Shown: positions 16,122 to 25,580, counted from the first letter of the stretch. The stretch: 43,828 bases of DNA from an uncultured Arthrobacter sp. (GCF_902805515.1 NZ_CADCTE010000079.1:1-43828); one strand, 5' to 3'. Translations and numbers: made by a program. Notes: generated by a model from the letters alone, not told the origin.

Positions 16122-16286
16122 ATGCCGCAGTACTGGTTCAACGTGAGGACCCATGAGGTCGAGGTTGACGCGCAGTCCGACTGGAAGCAGCTCATCGGTC
16201 CCTACGAGACCCGCGCGGAGGCCGAGCGGGCCCTCGAGAAGGTTCAGCAGCGCAATAAGGCGTGGGACGCCGAAGACGAGGACTGA
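16122..16286 (+). CDS. Small SPOR-like protein
   Basis: An ATG at 16122 opens 54 codons ending in TGA at 16284-16286. The product begins MPQYWFNVRTHEVEVD, continues with a GPYETRAEAERALEKVQQRN segment and ends in an acidic tail. The FNV strand and the GPY-T-AEAE-AL pattern are those of a half SPOR domain, a fold that binds denuded glycan in peptidoglycan. Without a signal peptide this one should be cytosolic, so its role is unclear. AGGAGGAG at 16109-16116 is a very strong ribosome binding site and supports expression. Similar short SPOR-annotated proteins are common in Micrococcaceae. It converges on panB, with a 15-bp gap. Confidence 0.82.
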   Translation: MPQYWFNVRTHEVEVDAQSDWKQLIGPYETRAEAERALEKVQQRNKAWDAEDED

Positions 16287-16301
16287 ACGCCGGCATCCCG
16301 G

Positions 16302-17171
16302 CTAGAAGGAGTGCTCCGGGCCGGGGAAGCTTCCGCTGCGGACCTCCTCGGCGTAGCGGGTGGCCGCGTCGGCCAGCACGGAGCGGACCTCGGCAAACTG
16401 CTTGACGAACTTCGGCTGCTTTCCGCCGCGCAGGCCGGCCATGTCCTGCCAGACGAGCACCTGGCCCGTCGTGGAGGCGCCGGCGCCGATGCCGATGGTC
16501 GGCACCTGCACCGCGGCATCCACCTTGGCCGCGACCTCGGCCGGCACCATCTCCATCAGGACGCAGAACGCGCCCGCCGCCTCGAGGGCCAGGGCGTCGT
16601 CGATGACCCTCCGGCCGGTGTCCCCACGGCCCTGCACCCGGTAGCCGCCGAGGGTGTGCTCGCTCTGCGGGGTGAAGCCGACATGCGCCATCACCGGGAT
16701 CCCGGCCCGTACCAGTGCGCGCACGGTGTCGGCGAACTGGGCGCCGCCTTCGAGTTTAACCGCGTGCGCCCCGCCCTCCTTCAGCAGCCGCACCGAGGAC
16801 TCAACGGCCCGGGCGGTCGACACCTCGTAGCTGCCGAAGGGCAGATCGGCGACGATGAGCGGGCGGCGTGCCGCGCTGCTCACGGCGCGGGTGAACAGCA
16901 CCATCTCATTGAGCGTGATGGGCAGGGTCGTGGCGTGCCCCAGCACATTGTTGGCGGCGGAGTCGCCGACCAGGAGCACCTCGATGCCGGCCTCGTCGAA
17001 GATCTGCGCCGTGTACTGGTCGTAGGCCGTCAGCATGGCGAAGCGCCGGCCCTCCGCCTTGGCCTGCTGCAGGTGGTGGGTCCGGATCCGAGCCGGGCGC
17101 GGGGCCTGGTGGGGCTCTGAGGGGGTGGAAGCTCCGGTGCCGTACGGGGCGGGCATTTCGGCGGAAGTCAT
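16302..17171 (-). CDS. panB: 3-methyl-2-oxobutanoate hydroxymethyltransferase
   Basis: PanB transfers a hydroxymethyl group from methylenetetrahydrofolate to 2-oxoisovalerate to form ketopantoate, the first step of pantothenate and CoA synthesis. The 289-residue product has the metal-site runs LLVGDSAANNVLGH and VADLPFGSYE, KLEGG near 140, MAHVGFTPQS near 160, and the catalytic-Glu segment VLMEMVPAEVAAKV near 205. The conserved TIGIGAGASTTGQVLVWQDM follows. A Pro-rich N-terminal extension (EMPAPYGTGASTPSEPHQAP) precedes the domain. The ATG at 17171 has no ribosome binding site but a -10 box 7 bases upstream, so a leaderless message is likely. No panC or panD is adjacent. Confidence 0.96.
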   Translation of the reverse strand: MTSAEMPAPYGTGASTPSEPHQAPRPARIRTHHLQQAKAEGRRFAMLTAYDQYTAQIFDEAGIEVLLVGDSAANNVLGHATTLPITLNEMVLFTRAVSSAARRPLIVADLPFGSYEVSTARAVESSVRLLKEGGAHAVKLEGGAQFADTVRALVRAGIPVMAHVGFTPQSEHTLGGYRVQGRGDTGRRVIDDALALEAAGAFCVLMEMVPAEVAAKVDAAVQVPTIGIGAGASTTGQVLVWQDMAGLRGGKQPKFVKQFAEVRSVLADAATRYAEEVRSGSFPGPEHSF

Positions 17172-17184
17172 GAATCCGAGCCTA
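17172..17184 (-). promoter_or_regulatory. -10 element for a leaderless panB transcript
   Basis: TAGGCT on the minus strand (17184-17179) is followed by seven bases and the ATG at 17171. No ribosome binding site is present. Confidence 0.5.
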
Positions 17185-17391
17185 CTTCACGGCCCCGGGC
17201 TTCCCTGAGCCGCGCCCCCGCCGTCCGGTAACCGGCCTGTAACATCGCCGCGCCATACTGGGCGGGCACCGGCGGACGCGATTCCGGCGTCCGGGTCAGT
17301 AGAGTATGGAGAGATTCCGGCTCGGCCGGCCAACCGGCGCGGGCAGGGAACGGCTCGGCGCAGCGCAGACGCGGCAGGAAAGAGGGTAGGG

Positions 17392-18732
17392 ATGAACCGG
17401 CAGCAGGAATTCGTACTGCGGACGATCGAGGAGCGTGACGTCCGTTTCGTCCGGCTGTGGTTCACCGACGTCGTCGGCTCGCTCAAGTCAGTCGCCCTGG
17501 CGCCTGCCGAGGTCGAGGGGGCCTTTGAGGAGGGCCTCGGGTTCGACGGCTCCTCCATTGAGGGCCTGGCCCGGGTCTTCGAATCCGACATGCTCGCCCA
17601 GCCCGACCCGTCGACGTTCCAGATCCTGCCCTGGCGTGGGGACAAGGAGCAGACCTCACGGATGTTCTGCGACATCCTCACCCCCGACGGACAGCCCTCG
17701 GCCGCGGATCCGCGCAGCGTGCTGAAGCGGACCCTCGCCAAGGCAGCCGACATGGGCTTCACCTTCTACACGCACCCCGAGATCGAGTTCTACCTGCTGA
17801 AGTCCGCCGAGCTCGGCACCGACGGCCGCCCGGTCCCCGTGGACCAGGCCGGCTACTTCGACCACGTGCCCGGCGGCGTCGCCCAGGACTTCCGGCGGAC
17901 CGCCGTCGCCATGCTCGAGTCGGTGGGCATCAGCGTCGAGTTCAGCCACCACGAGGGCGGGCCCGGGCAGAACGAGATCGACCTGCGCTACGCCGACGCG
18001 CTGCAGACCGCCGACAACATCATGACCTTCCGGACCGTCATCAAGGAGGTGGCGCTCACCCAGGACAGCTACGCGACCTTCATGCCCAAGCCGTTCTCCG
18101 ACCACCCCGGCTCGGGCATGCACACCCACTTCTCGCTCTTCGAGGGTGACTCGAATGCGTTCTTCGAAGCGGGCGCCGAATTCCAGCTCTCCAAGACCGC
18201 CCGCCAGTTCATCGCCGGCATCCTGCGCCACGCCCCCGAGTTCACCGCGGTGACCAACCAGTTCGTGAACTCCTACAAGCGGCTCTGGGGCGGGGGCGAG
18301 GCGCCCAGCTACATCTCCTGGGGCCACAACAACCGCTCCGCGCTGGTGCGCATCCCCCTGTACAAGCCGAACAAGGGCCAGTCCGCCCGGATCGAATACC
18401 GGGGCATCGACTCCGCCGCGAACCCCTACCTCGCCTACGCCGTCCTGCTCGGAGCCGGGCTGAAGGGCATCGAGGAGGGCTACGAACTGCCCCTGGGCGC
18501 CGAGGACGACGTCTGGAGCCTCACCGCGGCCGAGCGGCGCGCGATGGGCCACGATCCGCTCCCGGCGAGCCTCCACGATGCGGTGCGCGCCATGGAGGAC
18601 TCCGAACTCGTCGCCGAGATCCTCGGCGAGCAGGTCTTCGAGAACTTCCTGCGCAACAAGCGCGCCGAATGGCACGACTACCGTATCGAGGTCACCCCCT
18701 ATGAGCTGCGCCGCAACCTGGGCATCCTGTAA
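17392..18732 (+). CDS. glnA2: Glutamine synthetase family protein GlnA2
   Basis: The 446-residue product is a type I glutamine synthetase, the second form typical of actinobacteria. Visible signatures are FDGSSIEGLARVFESDM near 49-65, the metal-site EIEFYLLK near 128-135, EFSHHEGGPGQNEIDLRYA near 183-201, KPFSDHPGSGMHTHFSLF near 237-254, and NPTV-type text replaced by TNQFVNSYKRLWGGGEAP. RIEYRGIDSAANPYLAYA is near 337. It is about 30 residues shorter than GlnA1 and lacks the loop around the normal adenylylation site; a Tyr occurs in EEGYELPLG, but whether GlnE uses it is unknown. Some actinobacterial GlnA-like proteins act on other substrates, so true synthetase activity is inferred. It is followed by glnE after 27 bp and probably co-transcribed. 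Confidence 0.9.
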   Translation: MNRQQEFVLRTIEERDVRFVRLWFTDVVGSLKSVALAPAEVEGAFEEGLGFDGSSIEGLARVFESDMLAQPDPSTFQILPWRGDKEQTSRMFCDILTPDGQPSAADPRSVLKRTLAKAADMGFTFYTHPEIEFYLLKSAELGTDGRPVPVDQAGYFDHVPGGVAQDFRRTAVAMLESVGISVEFSHHEGGPGQNEIDLRYADALQTADNIMTFRTVIKEVALTQDSYATFMPKPFSDHPGSGMHTHFSLFEGDSNAFFEAGAEFQLSKTARQFIAGILRHAPEFTAVTNQFVNSYKRLWGGGEAPSYISWGHNNRSALVRIPLYKPNKGQSARIEYRGIDSAANPYLAYAVLLGAGLKGIEEGYELPLGAEDDVWSLTAAERRAMGHDPLPASLHDAVRAMEDSELVAEILGEQVFENFLRNKRAEWHDYRIEVTPYELRRNLGIL

Positions 18733-18759
18733 CGGCACCCGCCGGGACGCTGGTACCCG

Positions 18760-21700
18760 ATGAGCCTGGCGGGACGGCTCATCAGCGCCGGTTTCACCGA
18801 CCTGGAGAAGAGCACCCGGTTCCTTGAGGCCCCGGAACTGGCGGGCATCGACGCGGAGCTGCTCTTCGCCGCGCTGGGCCACGCCGCCAGCCCCGACCTC
18901 GCCCTCCAGTCGTACGTGCGCCTGCTCGCCGTCGAACCGGCGGTGGCGGACCTGTTCACCCGGGAGCCGGAGCGGGCCACGGCACTCTTCCGCCTGCTGG
19001 GGGCCTCCGAGGCGCTGGGGGAGTTCCTCATGCGCCACCCCGGGCACCTCGACGCGGTCCGGCCCCCGGCGGGGGCGGAACCCGCCGTTCCACCGGAGCA
19101 GCTCCGGGCCTCCCTGCTGGCCGCGGTGGACGCCGATCCCGCGGTGGAGAACCCCGTCGCCGGGAAGACCGGGACGGGGGCCCATCAGTGCCTGCGTGCG
19201 GCCTACCGCCGCCACCTGACCGAACTGGCGGTGCGCGACCTCTCCCACCCCTCTCCCATCGACTATCTGCCCACCGCGGCCCGCGAACTGGCCGACCTGG
19301 CCGCGGCCGCACTCGAGGCCTCCCTCGCAGTTGCCCGAGCGGACCTCGCCGAAAGCTATTCCGCCGACGATATCGCCGCCGTCCGGCTCGCCGTCATCGG
19401 GATGGGCAAGTGCGGAGCGAGGGAACTGAACTACATCTCCGACGTCGACGTCATCTACGTGATCGACGCCCCAACCCTCGACGAGGCCCTCGCCAGCCGC
19501 ATCGGCACGGCCCTGGCCACCGGCATCTCCCGCGGGGTCTACTCCCCGGGGCCCGAACCGGCGCTCTGGGAGGTCGACGCCAACCTCCGGCCGGAGGGCC
19601 GCGACGGTCCGCTGGTGCGCACGCTCGAATCCCACCTGACCTACTACTCCCGGTGGGCCTCCACCTGGGAGTTCCAGGCGCTGCTCAAGGCGCGGGCGGT
19701 GGCCGGAGACCCGGAGCTGGGGAGCCGCTACGAGGAGGCGGTGGCGCCGCTGGTGTGGACCTCGTCGGAGCGGGAGGGCTTCGTGGAGTCCGTCCGGGCG
19801 ATGCGCCGGCGGGTCACCGACAACATCCCCAGGCACGAGGGGCCGAAACAGCTCAAGCTCGGCAGCGGCGGCCTGCGCGACGTCGAGTTCACGGTGCAGC
19901 TGCTGCAGCTGGTGCACGGGCGGGCCGATGAAAGCCTGAGGGTCCGGGACACCGTCACGGCGATCGCCGCCCTCAGCGCCGCCGGGTACATCGGCCGGAC
20001 CGACGCCGCGGACCTCGACAACGCCTACCGCTACCTGCGCCTCCTTGAGCACCGCATCCAGCTGACGCAGCTGCGCCGCACCCACCTGATGCCCGACGGC
20101 GACGCCGCCCGGCACGCGCTGGCTCGCTCCACCGAGGGCGCGATGGTCAGCGTGCGCCCCACCGCGCGGAGCATGGTCGAGAAATGGCAGCGGACCCGCC
20201 GGCTGGTGGAGCGCCTCCATGAGACGATCTTCTACCGGCCGCTGCTCAACACCGCGGCGAACCTCAGCCTCGAAGACGTTAAGCTCACCCCGGAGGCCGC
20301 ACAGGCGCGGCTGGCGGCCCTTGGCTACTCCGACCCCAAAGGCGCGATGCGCCACATCGAGGCCCTCACCGGCGGCATCCGGCGCCGGGCCGTGCTGCAG
20401 CGCCAGCTCCTTCCGATCCTGCTGGCGTGGTTCGCCGACGGAGTGGATCCCGACGCCGGGCTGCTGGGCTTCCGCCGGCTCAGTGAGTCACTGGGGGAGA
20501 GCCACTGGTACCTCGGGATGCTGCGGGACTCGAAGGCCGCGGCGGAACGGCTGTGCAACGTGCTCTCCTCAAGCCGGTTCATCACCGATCTGCTTGAGGT
20601 CTCGCCGGAATCGACGAAGTGGCTGGGCGCCGACCCCGAGCTGGTTCCCGACACCTTCGAGTCGCAGTGGCAGGAAATCCGGTCGAAGATGGCCCGCCAC
20701 CCGCAGCCGCAGGACGCGATGCGGCTCATCCGCCTTATCCGCCGCCGGGAACTGCTCCGCATCGCGATCGCAGACAGCGCCGGACTCCTCACGCAGGCCG
20801 CGGTGGGCAACGCGCTCGCCGACGCCGACCGGGCCGCCGTGCTCGGAGCCCTCCACGTTGCGGAACATTCGATCCACGCGTCCGAGCCGCGCATTACCGA
20901 CGTGGTCGTCATCGCCATGGGCCGCCAGGGCGGCCGGGAGATCACCTACGGCTCCGACGCCGATGTGCTCTACGTCCACCGGCCACTGCCCGGCGCCGAT
21001 CCGGCCGCCGCCCAGCGGCAGGCGGAAAAGGTGGTGTCGCAGCTCGCCGCAAATCTCACCCAGCCCTCGAAGCCGCCGGTCCGGGCGGAGCGGGTCCTTG
21101 AAATCGACGCCGCCCTGCGTCCGGAGGGCCGGCAGGGGCCGTTGGTTCGCTCCCTTGACTCATTCCGGGAGTACTACAAGCGGTGGTCACTGATCTGGGA
21201 GGCCCAGGCGCTGCTGAGGGCGCGGCCGATGGCGGGCAGCGACGCCCTGATTGCCGACTTCCTCGAGCTCATCGACCCGATCCGCTACCCGTCCTCACTG
21301 TCGGAGACCGACGAGCGGGAGATCCGCCGGATCAAGGCGCGGATGGAGGCCGAACGCCTCCCGCGCGGGGCCGACCCCTCCCGGCACCTCAAGCTGGGCC
21401 GGGGTGCCCTCAGCGACGTCGAATGGCTGATCCAGCTGCTGCAGCTCCGCCACGCCGCACGGGTGCCCGAACTGCGCACCGCCTCCACGCTTGAGGCGAT
21501 GGACGCCGTGGAGGCAGCCGGGCTGCTGCCGGCCGCCGAAGTGGAGACCCTGCGGCGCAGCTGGCTGCTGGCCAGCAGGCTGCGTGCGGCCAATGTCATC
21601 TGGAGCGGGCGCAGCTCCGACCTGCTGCCCTCCTCCCGCCGGGACCTTGAGGCGGTGGCCCGCTGGTGCGGCTACGGGCCCGGGAAGGGCGCAGAGCTTG

Positions 21701-21768
21701 AGGAAGACTATCTGCGTCTGACCCGCCGGAGCCGGGCCATCTTTGAGCGCAACTTCTACGGAACCTGA
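18760..21768 (+). CDS. glnE: Glutamine synthetase adenylyltransferase GlnE
   Basis: GlnE is a bifunctional cytosolic enzyme that adds and removes AMP on a tyrosine of GlnA1, turning the synthetase off and on with nitrogen status. The 1002-residue product contains two nucleotidyltransferase domains. The first has the signature GMGKCGARELNYISDVDVIYV near 216-236 (quoted in part: RELNYISDVDV) and the second AMGRQGGREITYGSDADVLYV near 719-739 (quoted in part: REITYGSDADV). Each is followed by a helical GlnD-associated domain with LKLGSGGLRDVEF near 366 and LKLGRGALSDVEW near 878. By analogy the N-terminal half deadenylylates and the C-terminal half adenylylates. Length is normal for actinobacteria. 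The likely target, GlnA1, is encoded 4.6 kb downstream on the other strand. Confidence 0.96.
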   Translation: MSLAGRLISAGFTDLEKSTRFLEAPELAGIDAELLFAALGHAASPDLALQSYVRLLAVEPAVADLFTREPERATALFRLLGASEALGEFLMRHPGHLDAVRPPAGAEPAVPPEQLRASLLAAVDADPAVENPVAGKTGTGAHQCLRAAYRRHLTELAVRDLSHPSPIDYLPTAARELADLAAAALEASLAVARADLAESYSADDIAAVRLAVIGMGKCGARELNYISDVDVIYVIDAPTLDEALASRIGTALATGISRGVYSPGPEPALWEVDANLRPEGRDGPLVRTLESHLTYYSRWASTWEFQALLKARAVAGDPELGSRYEEAVAPLVWTSSEREGFVESVRAMRRRVTDNIPRHEGPKQLKLGSGGLRDVEFTVQLLQLVHGRADESLRVRDTVTAIAALSAAGYIGRTDAADLDNAYRYLRLLEHRIQLTQLRRTHLMPDGDAARHALARSTEGAMVSVRPTARSMVEKWQRTRRLVERLHETIFYRPLLNTAANLSLEDVKLTPEAAQARLAALGYSDPKGAMRHIEALTGGIRRRAVLQRQLLPILLAWFADGVDPDAGLLGFRRLSESLGESHWYLGMLRDSKAAAERLCNVLSSSRFITDLLEVSPESTKWLGADPELVPDTFESQWQEIRSKMARHPQPQDAMRLIRLIRRRELLRIAIADSAGLLTQAAVGNALADADRAAVLGALHVAEHSIHASEPRITDVVVIAMGRQGGREITYGSDADVLYVHRPLPGADPAAAQRQAEKVVSQLAANLTQPSKPPVRAERVLEIDAALRPEGRQGPLVRSLDSFREYYKRWSLIWEAQALLRARPMAGSDALIADFLELIDPIRYPSSLSETDEREIRRIKARMEAERLPRGADPSRHLKLGRGALSDVEWLIQLLQLRHAARVPELRTASTLEAMDAVEAAGLLPAAEVETLRRSWLLASRLRAANVIWSGRSSDLLPSSRRDLEAVARWCGYGPGKGAELEEDYLRLTRRSRAIFERNFYGT

Positions 21769-22011
21769 CGGTCCGCCCTGATTCTGCGGGCACGGTCCGA
21801 AAGGCACCGGCAGCTACTCCCATCCGCGGGCCCGGCTGCCTGTTGGACCGCGTTCCGCAGCACTCGATGCTTGGGGCAATTACCCGTTTAGTGCCTGTAC
21901 GCTACCCGACTCCGCCAAACGGGGCCCGATGTCGTTGCCGCGAATTGATCAGTAGCCTTACGGTCGGGGCATCCCGCGCGCGCGGGCCAATCCCAAGCCA
22001 GAGAGTTCATT

Positions 22012-23214
22012 ATGCGTTTTTCATCATTGGTAGCCGCGACGACGCTCGGACTTGTCGTCGCTCTGGCGCCAGCCGGCCCCGTCCTCGCGGCGCCCGAGGA
22101 CGACCGCCGGGCCGCCTGCACCGCAGTGAACGGAGAGTTCAGCGGCAAAGGCAACAATCAGACCTGCACCGTCACCACGGTGGTCGTCGGCCCCGACGTG
22201 CCCTCCGGCACCCCGACAACAACCTTCAGTGAGGACCGTCCGGCCGGCGATCCGGTGACCGTTGACACCTCCCAGCCGGTGCGCCAGCCCAGCCCGGAGG
22301 TATCGACCGAGGAACGCGATGCCGGCGACGCGACCGTGGTCCGCACCGAGCGGGTCGGCACCCCGGTCGTCACGGAGGAGGAGCGCGACACCGGTGAGGC
22401 CGCCAGCGAGGACGTCGTCGTTCCGGGCACCCCGACCTCCACCACCCGCACCGAGCGCGGCACGACCACGACCACCCAGCAGCCGACGACAACAAACTGC
22501 CGCAGGGTCAACGACGACCGGTCGGCCAAGCCCGTCGAGAAGTGCGACCGCGCCGTCCTGACCACCAGGACGACGCCGACCACCGTCGTGACCACGACGA
22601 CCACCCCTCAGGAGCGGGTCACCACCACCACGCAGCCACGGGAGACGCTGGTCACCACGACCACGCCGGTCACCGAGGTCTTCACCAGCACGCAGCCGCG
22701 CGAGTCGTGCACCACCACGACCTTCCAGACGGTGATTGCGACGGCCACGACGCAGCAGACCGAGCGCACGGCGACGGCCACCCAGCAGACGACGCGCACC
22801 ACCACCACGACGAAAACGACCTTTACCTTCGACAAATCCAACGGGCTGGCGCAGCCCGGCACGCCGGTGACGACGATGTCGACCACCGCGGGGGATCCGG
22901 TGATCACCACGGCGGAGGTTCCGGGTACTCCGGTCGTGACCACCGGAACGCGGCCCGGTGAGGAGGAATCGGACGTCGTCTGCACACCGGCCGCCCCGGT
23001 AATCACCTCTGCCGACGGTGAGACGACGCAGGACGTGCAGACGGCGACGGTCCCCGCCGAGCCCACCGTCACGGTGACCCGCGAGGAGATCGATCCCCTC
23101 GTCGTCGAGACCGAGGCTCCCGGTGCTCCGGTCGTCACCACCGACACCCGCACCACCGGCCAGACCTGCTATAAGAATCCCGCGACGGCGGAACAGCGGC
23201 GCAACCGCTGCTGA
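22012..23214 (+). CDS. Secreted threonine-rich repeat protein of unknown function
   Basis: The 400-residue product begins with a Sec signal peptide (MRFSSLVAATTLGLVVALAP then VLAAPEDD; cleavage probably after VLA, about residue 26). About a quarter of all residues are threonine, in runs such as TTTTTQQPTTT and TTRTTPTTVVTTTTTP, with Val, Pro and Gln between. Pro-Gly motifs recur: VGTPVVTEEERDTGE, VPGTPVVTTGTRPGEEE and APGAPVVTTDTRTTG, so the chain looks built from imperfect PVVTT units. Eight cysteines remain after the signal peptide, which would allow four disulfides. There is no transmembrane anchor, LPXTG motif or SLH domain. The composition recalls mucin-like, possibly O-mannosylated, exported proteins. 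AGAGAG at 21998-22003 is the ribosome binding site and a good terminator follows. I do not recognise the family. Confidence 0.85.
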   Translation: MRFSSLVAATTLGLVVALAPAGPVLAAPEDDRRAACTAVNGEFSGKGNNQTCTVTTVVVGPDVPSGTPTTTFSEDRPAGDPVTVDTSQPVRQPSPEVSTEERDAGDATVVRTERVGTPVVTEEERDTGEAASEDVVVPGTPTSTTRTERGTTTTTQQPTTTNCRRVNDDRSAKPVEKCDRAVLTTRTTPTTVVTTTTTPQERVTTTTQPRETLVTTTTPVTEVFTSTQPRESCTTTTFQTVIATATTQQTERTATATQQTTRTTTTTKTTFTFDKSNGLAQPGTPVTTMSTTAGDPVITTAEVPGTPVVTTGTRPGEEESDVVCTPAAPVITSADGETTQDVQTATVPAEPTVTVTREEIDPLVVETEAPGAPVVTTDTRTTGQTCYKNPATAEQRRNRC

Positions 23215-23235
23215 TCCGGTTTAGAGCGTCCAAAG

Positions 23236-23271
23236 GCTGCCGCCCACCGTTCCCGGTGGGCGGCAGCTTTT
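23236..23271 (+). terminator. Terminator after the threonine-rich protein gene
   Basis: GCTGCCGCCCACC (23236-23248), loop GTTCCC and GGTGGGCGGCAGC (23255-23267) make a perfect 13-bp stem followed by TTTT. An A-rich flank on the other side suggests partial function for the convergent acyltransferase gene too. Confidence 0.9.
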
Positions 23272-23336
23272 ACGTGCGGGCACCGGCCGCTCCCCGGCAG
23301 GGTGGGCCCTGGCCGCCGGATCCGGCATGGGAGGGC

Positions 23337-25472
23337 TCAGCCGGCGCGGCTGGCCTCGAGATCGGCAGCCAGGGCCGGGGCGAGGGAGCGCATGTAGGTG
23401 GAGGTCACATGGTTGTCGTCGTAGTAGACATGCGCTCCGCCGATGGAGGCGTAGCACCGCCCGTCCGGGCAGAACTGGTCCGACAGGTCAAGGACCTTGA
23501 TCCGGTCCGACCCCGCCGCCTTCGCGGCTTCGGCGAGAGGGTCGGCGGGGAGTGAGTCAGCGCCGTCGTTTGAGCAGGCGCGCGGGGCGGCGGGGTTCTG
23601 CGCCAGGCACTCGGTCGTAGTGGTCTCGAGGGTCAGTGGCGTGTCGCGCAGCACGAACACCTCGCTGCCTGCCTCGGCCCATGGCAGGGCCCGGCGGGCG
23701 AAGCCGTCGCGGTACTGCTCGGGCTGCGGGCGGCCGCTTCCGTCGTCGATCTTCTCCACCACGGCGAAGGACGAGACGAAGACCAGCTCGGGCTTCTCGG
23801 CGGTGATGCGCTCGGAGACTTCGGCGCTCCATTTCAGGCACTTCTTCTTGTAGGCCTCGCTGGTGGTCGGCTTGCCCTTGAACGCCACCCGGGGCACGTC
23901 GACGACCGGGCAGCCGTCCACGACGCTCTTCTTGACCATCCAGCGGTTCTGCCGGGCGAGTTCGAAGATCGCCGCCTGCCACTGCTCGGCGTGGGAATCG
24001 CCCACCAGCCAGACGGTGGCGGCCGGATCCGCGCCGCCCGCGAAGTCGCATTCGATCAGCCGGTTCGCCTTCTTGATCCAGAGCGGGTCGGCGGCGCGCC
24101 CGCATTCGGGTGGGGACGTCTCATAGGACTCGGCGGCGGTCACCACCTCCGTGGCCGGCGGCCCAAGGGGCTCCGGGCAGAGCCGGTCGGGCTGGAGGCT
24201 GCCGGCGCCGAAGCAGGAGCTGCGCGAGGCATCCTTGAGGACGGCGCTGTGGTCTCGCTCGGCACGGTCGACGCTGACGATCATCGCAGCGGCCACTACG
24301 GTGACCACGGCCATCGAGGCGGCCGTTGCGCCGAGGACCCGGCCGAATGAAGCACCGGCCAACAGGGCCGAGCGCCCCGGATCCTCAACCAGGGACTTGG
24401 TGAGGGCGGCCAGGGCCACCGCGACGGCGAGCAGCAGCACCTGGTCGCCGAGAGCGGGGTCGCGGTTCAGAACGCTGGGCGCCAGGACGATCAGCGGCCA
24501 GTGCCAGAGGTAGAGGGAGTAGGAGATGTCCCCGACGAACTGGGCCGGCGGTGCCGCCAGGAGCGTATTCGGGGACCACCCGGGGTGCTGCGGACCCGAC
24601 ACCAGGACGAGCAGGGTGCCGGCCACGGGCACGAGCGCGGCGGCGCCGGGGAAGAGAGTGTCGGCGTTGAAGGTGACCGCGGCGAACAGGATCAGGCCGA
24701 GTCCGGCCCACTGTGCGGCACCGCTCACCAGCAGCCCTGCCCCGGTGCGGGAGCGGGGGAGCGTGAGGACGGTCGCCACGAGTCCACCGGCGGCGAATTC
24801 CCAGACCCGAGTCTGCGTGACGAAATAGGCTTCGCTGGGGCTGGTGTAGGTCAGGTGGATGCAGACGATCAGGGAGAGCACGCCGACGGCGGCCAGGCCC
24901 CCGCGGACCACCCGGACGGAGGGGAGCCTCCACCGGGCGGCGATCAGGAAGAGCCCCAGCAGGAACAGCGGCCAGACGAGGTAGAACTGTTCCTCGACCG
25001 ACAGGGACCAGTAGTGCTGCACGGTCGACGGAGCGGCGTTGTCCGCCGAGTAGTCCAGGGACTTGTCCGCGAGGACCCAGTTTTCGATATAGACGGTGGC
25101 CGCGATGGTCTCCCAGGCGAGGGAGGCCCACCTCGGGAAGGGCAGGAAAACCCACGCGGCGGCCAGGGAGACCAGAGCAACCGTGAGCGCGGCGGGCAGC
25201 AGACGCTTGATGCGCCGGAGGTAGAAGGCGCCAAGCCGGACGCCGCCGGTGCGCCCCAGTTCCGAGAGCAGGTGCTTGGTCATCAGGAAACCGGAGATGA
25301 CGAAGAACACGTCGACTCCGACATATCCGCCGGGCAGCCAGGCCGGCCAGAGGTGGGCGATCACCACGAGCAGCACTGCGATGGCCCGGAGGCCCTGCAC
25401 ATCCTTGCGAACCTCTTTGGCCGGCGTAGTGGCGCGGCGTGGGGGCGCCATCGTGCGCACGGCGTTGCTCAT
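23337..25472 (-). CDS. Acyltransferase-3/SGNH domain membrane protein (OafA-like)
   Basis: The 711-residue product has two parts. Residues about 20-365 form an acyltransferase-3 domain with around ten membrane helices; motifs are LRAIAVLLVVIAHLWPAW, GYVGVDVFFVISGFLMTKHL, HYWSLSVEEQFYLVWPLF and DISYSLYLWHWPLIVL. One more helix near 385-410 leads to an extracellular SGNH hydrolase-like domain with VWLVGDSHAEQW (nucleophile Ser) and a C-terminal YYDDNHVTSTYM carrying the Asp/His of the triad. Such proteins move acyl groups, usually acetyl, across the membrane onto wall polysaccharides, peptidoglycan or glycans. The acceptor is unknown. The ATG at 25472 has GAGGTG upstream and is preferred to an ATG 26 codons earlier, which would place the coding start over the promoter. 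It converges on the threonine-rich gene. Confidence 0.93.
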   Translation of the reverse strand: MSNAVRTMAPPRRATTPAKEVRKDVQGLRAIAVLLVVIAHLWPAWLPGGYVGVDVFFVISGFLMTKHLLSELGRTGGVRLGAFYLRRIKRLLPAALTVALVSLAAAWVFLPFPRWASLAWETIAATVYIENWVLADKSLDYSADNAAPSTVQHYWSLSVEEQFYLVWPLFLLGLFLIAARWRLPSVRVVRGGLAAVGVLSLIVCIHLTYTSPSEAYFVTQTRVWEFAAGGLVATVLTLPRSRTGAGLLVSGAAQWAGLGLILFAAVTFNADTLFPGAAALVPVAGTLLVLVSGPQHPGWSPNTLLAAPPAQFVGDISYSLYLWHWPLIVLAPSVLNRDPALGDQVLLLAVAVALAALTKSLVEDPGRSALLAGASFGRVLGATAASMAVVTVVAAAMIVSVDRAERDHSAVLKDASRSSCFGAGSLQPDRLCPEPLGPPATEVVTAAESYETSPPECGRAADPLWIKKANRLIECDFAGGADPAATVWLVGDSHAEQWQAAIFELARQNRWMVKKSVVDGCPVVDVPRVAFKGKPTTSEAYKKKCLKWSAEVSERITAEKPELVFVSSFAVVEKIDDGSGRPQPEQYRDGFARRALPWAEAGSEVFVLRDTPLTLETTTTECLAQNPAAPRACSNDGADSLPADPLAEAAKAAGSDRIKVLDLSDQFCPDGRCYASIGGAHVYYDDNHVTSTYMRSLAPALAADLEASRAG

Positions 25473-25522
25473 TCTTTGACACCTCGATCCGTCGAACTGT
25501 TCGTTTTTCGGCGCTCGGGAAA

Positions 25523-25580
25523 TTCTAAGGGTGCTGAGGATTTTCCCCAATTCGGTAACGCCTGACGACCACCGTCAGGC
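25523..25580 (-). promoter_or_regulatory. Promoter of the acyltransferase gene with an upstream hairpin
   Basis: On the minus strand, TTGGGG (25551-25546) and TAGAAT (25528-25523) are spaced by 17 bp, giving a start near 25516 and a leader of about 44 nt. Just upstream, GCCTGACG (25560-25567), ACCAC and CGTCAGGC (25573-25580) form an 8-bp dyad that could be an operator. Confidence 0.55.

Noticed and set aside
17228..17243. Possible GlnR half-sites GTAAC-n6-GTAAC upstream of glnA2
   Set aside because: The second element should be GAAAC-like and no further half-sites follow with the right spacing, so it is too weak to call.
17656..20355. 899-codon minus-strand open frame opposite glnA2 and glnE
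   Set aside because: Both plus-strand genes are certain; the antisense frame shows no domain.
21973..21986. Perfect CCCGCGCGCGCGGG palindrome upstream of the Thr-rich gene
   Set aside because: A short alternating CG run is expected by chance in a genome of this G+C content and shows no link to a promoter element.
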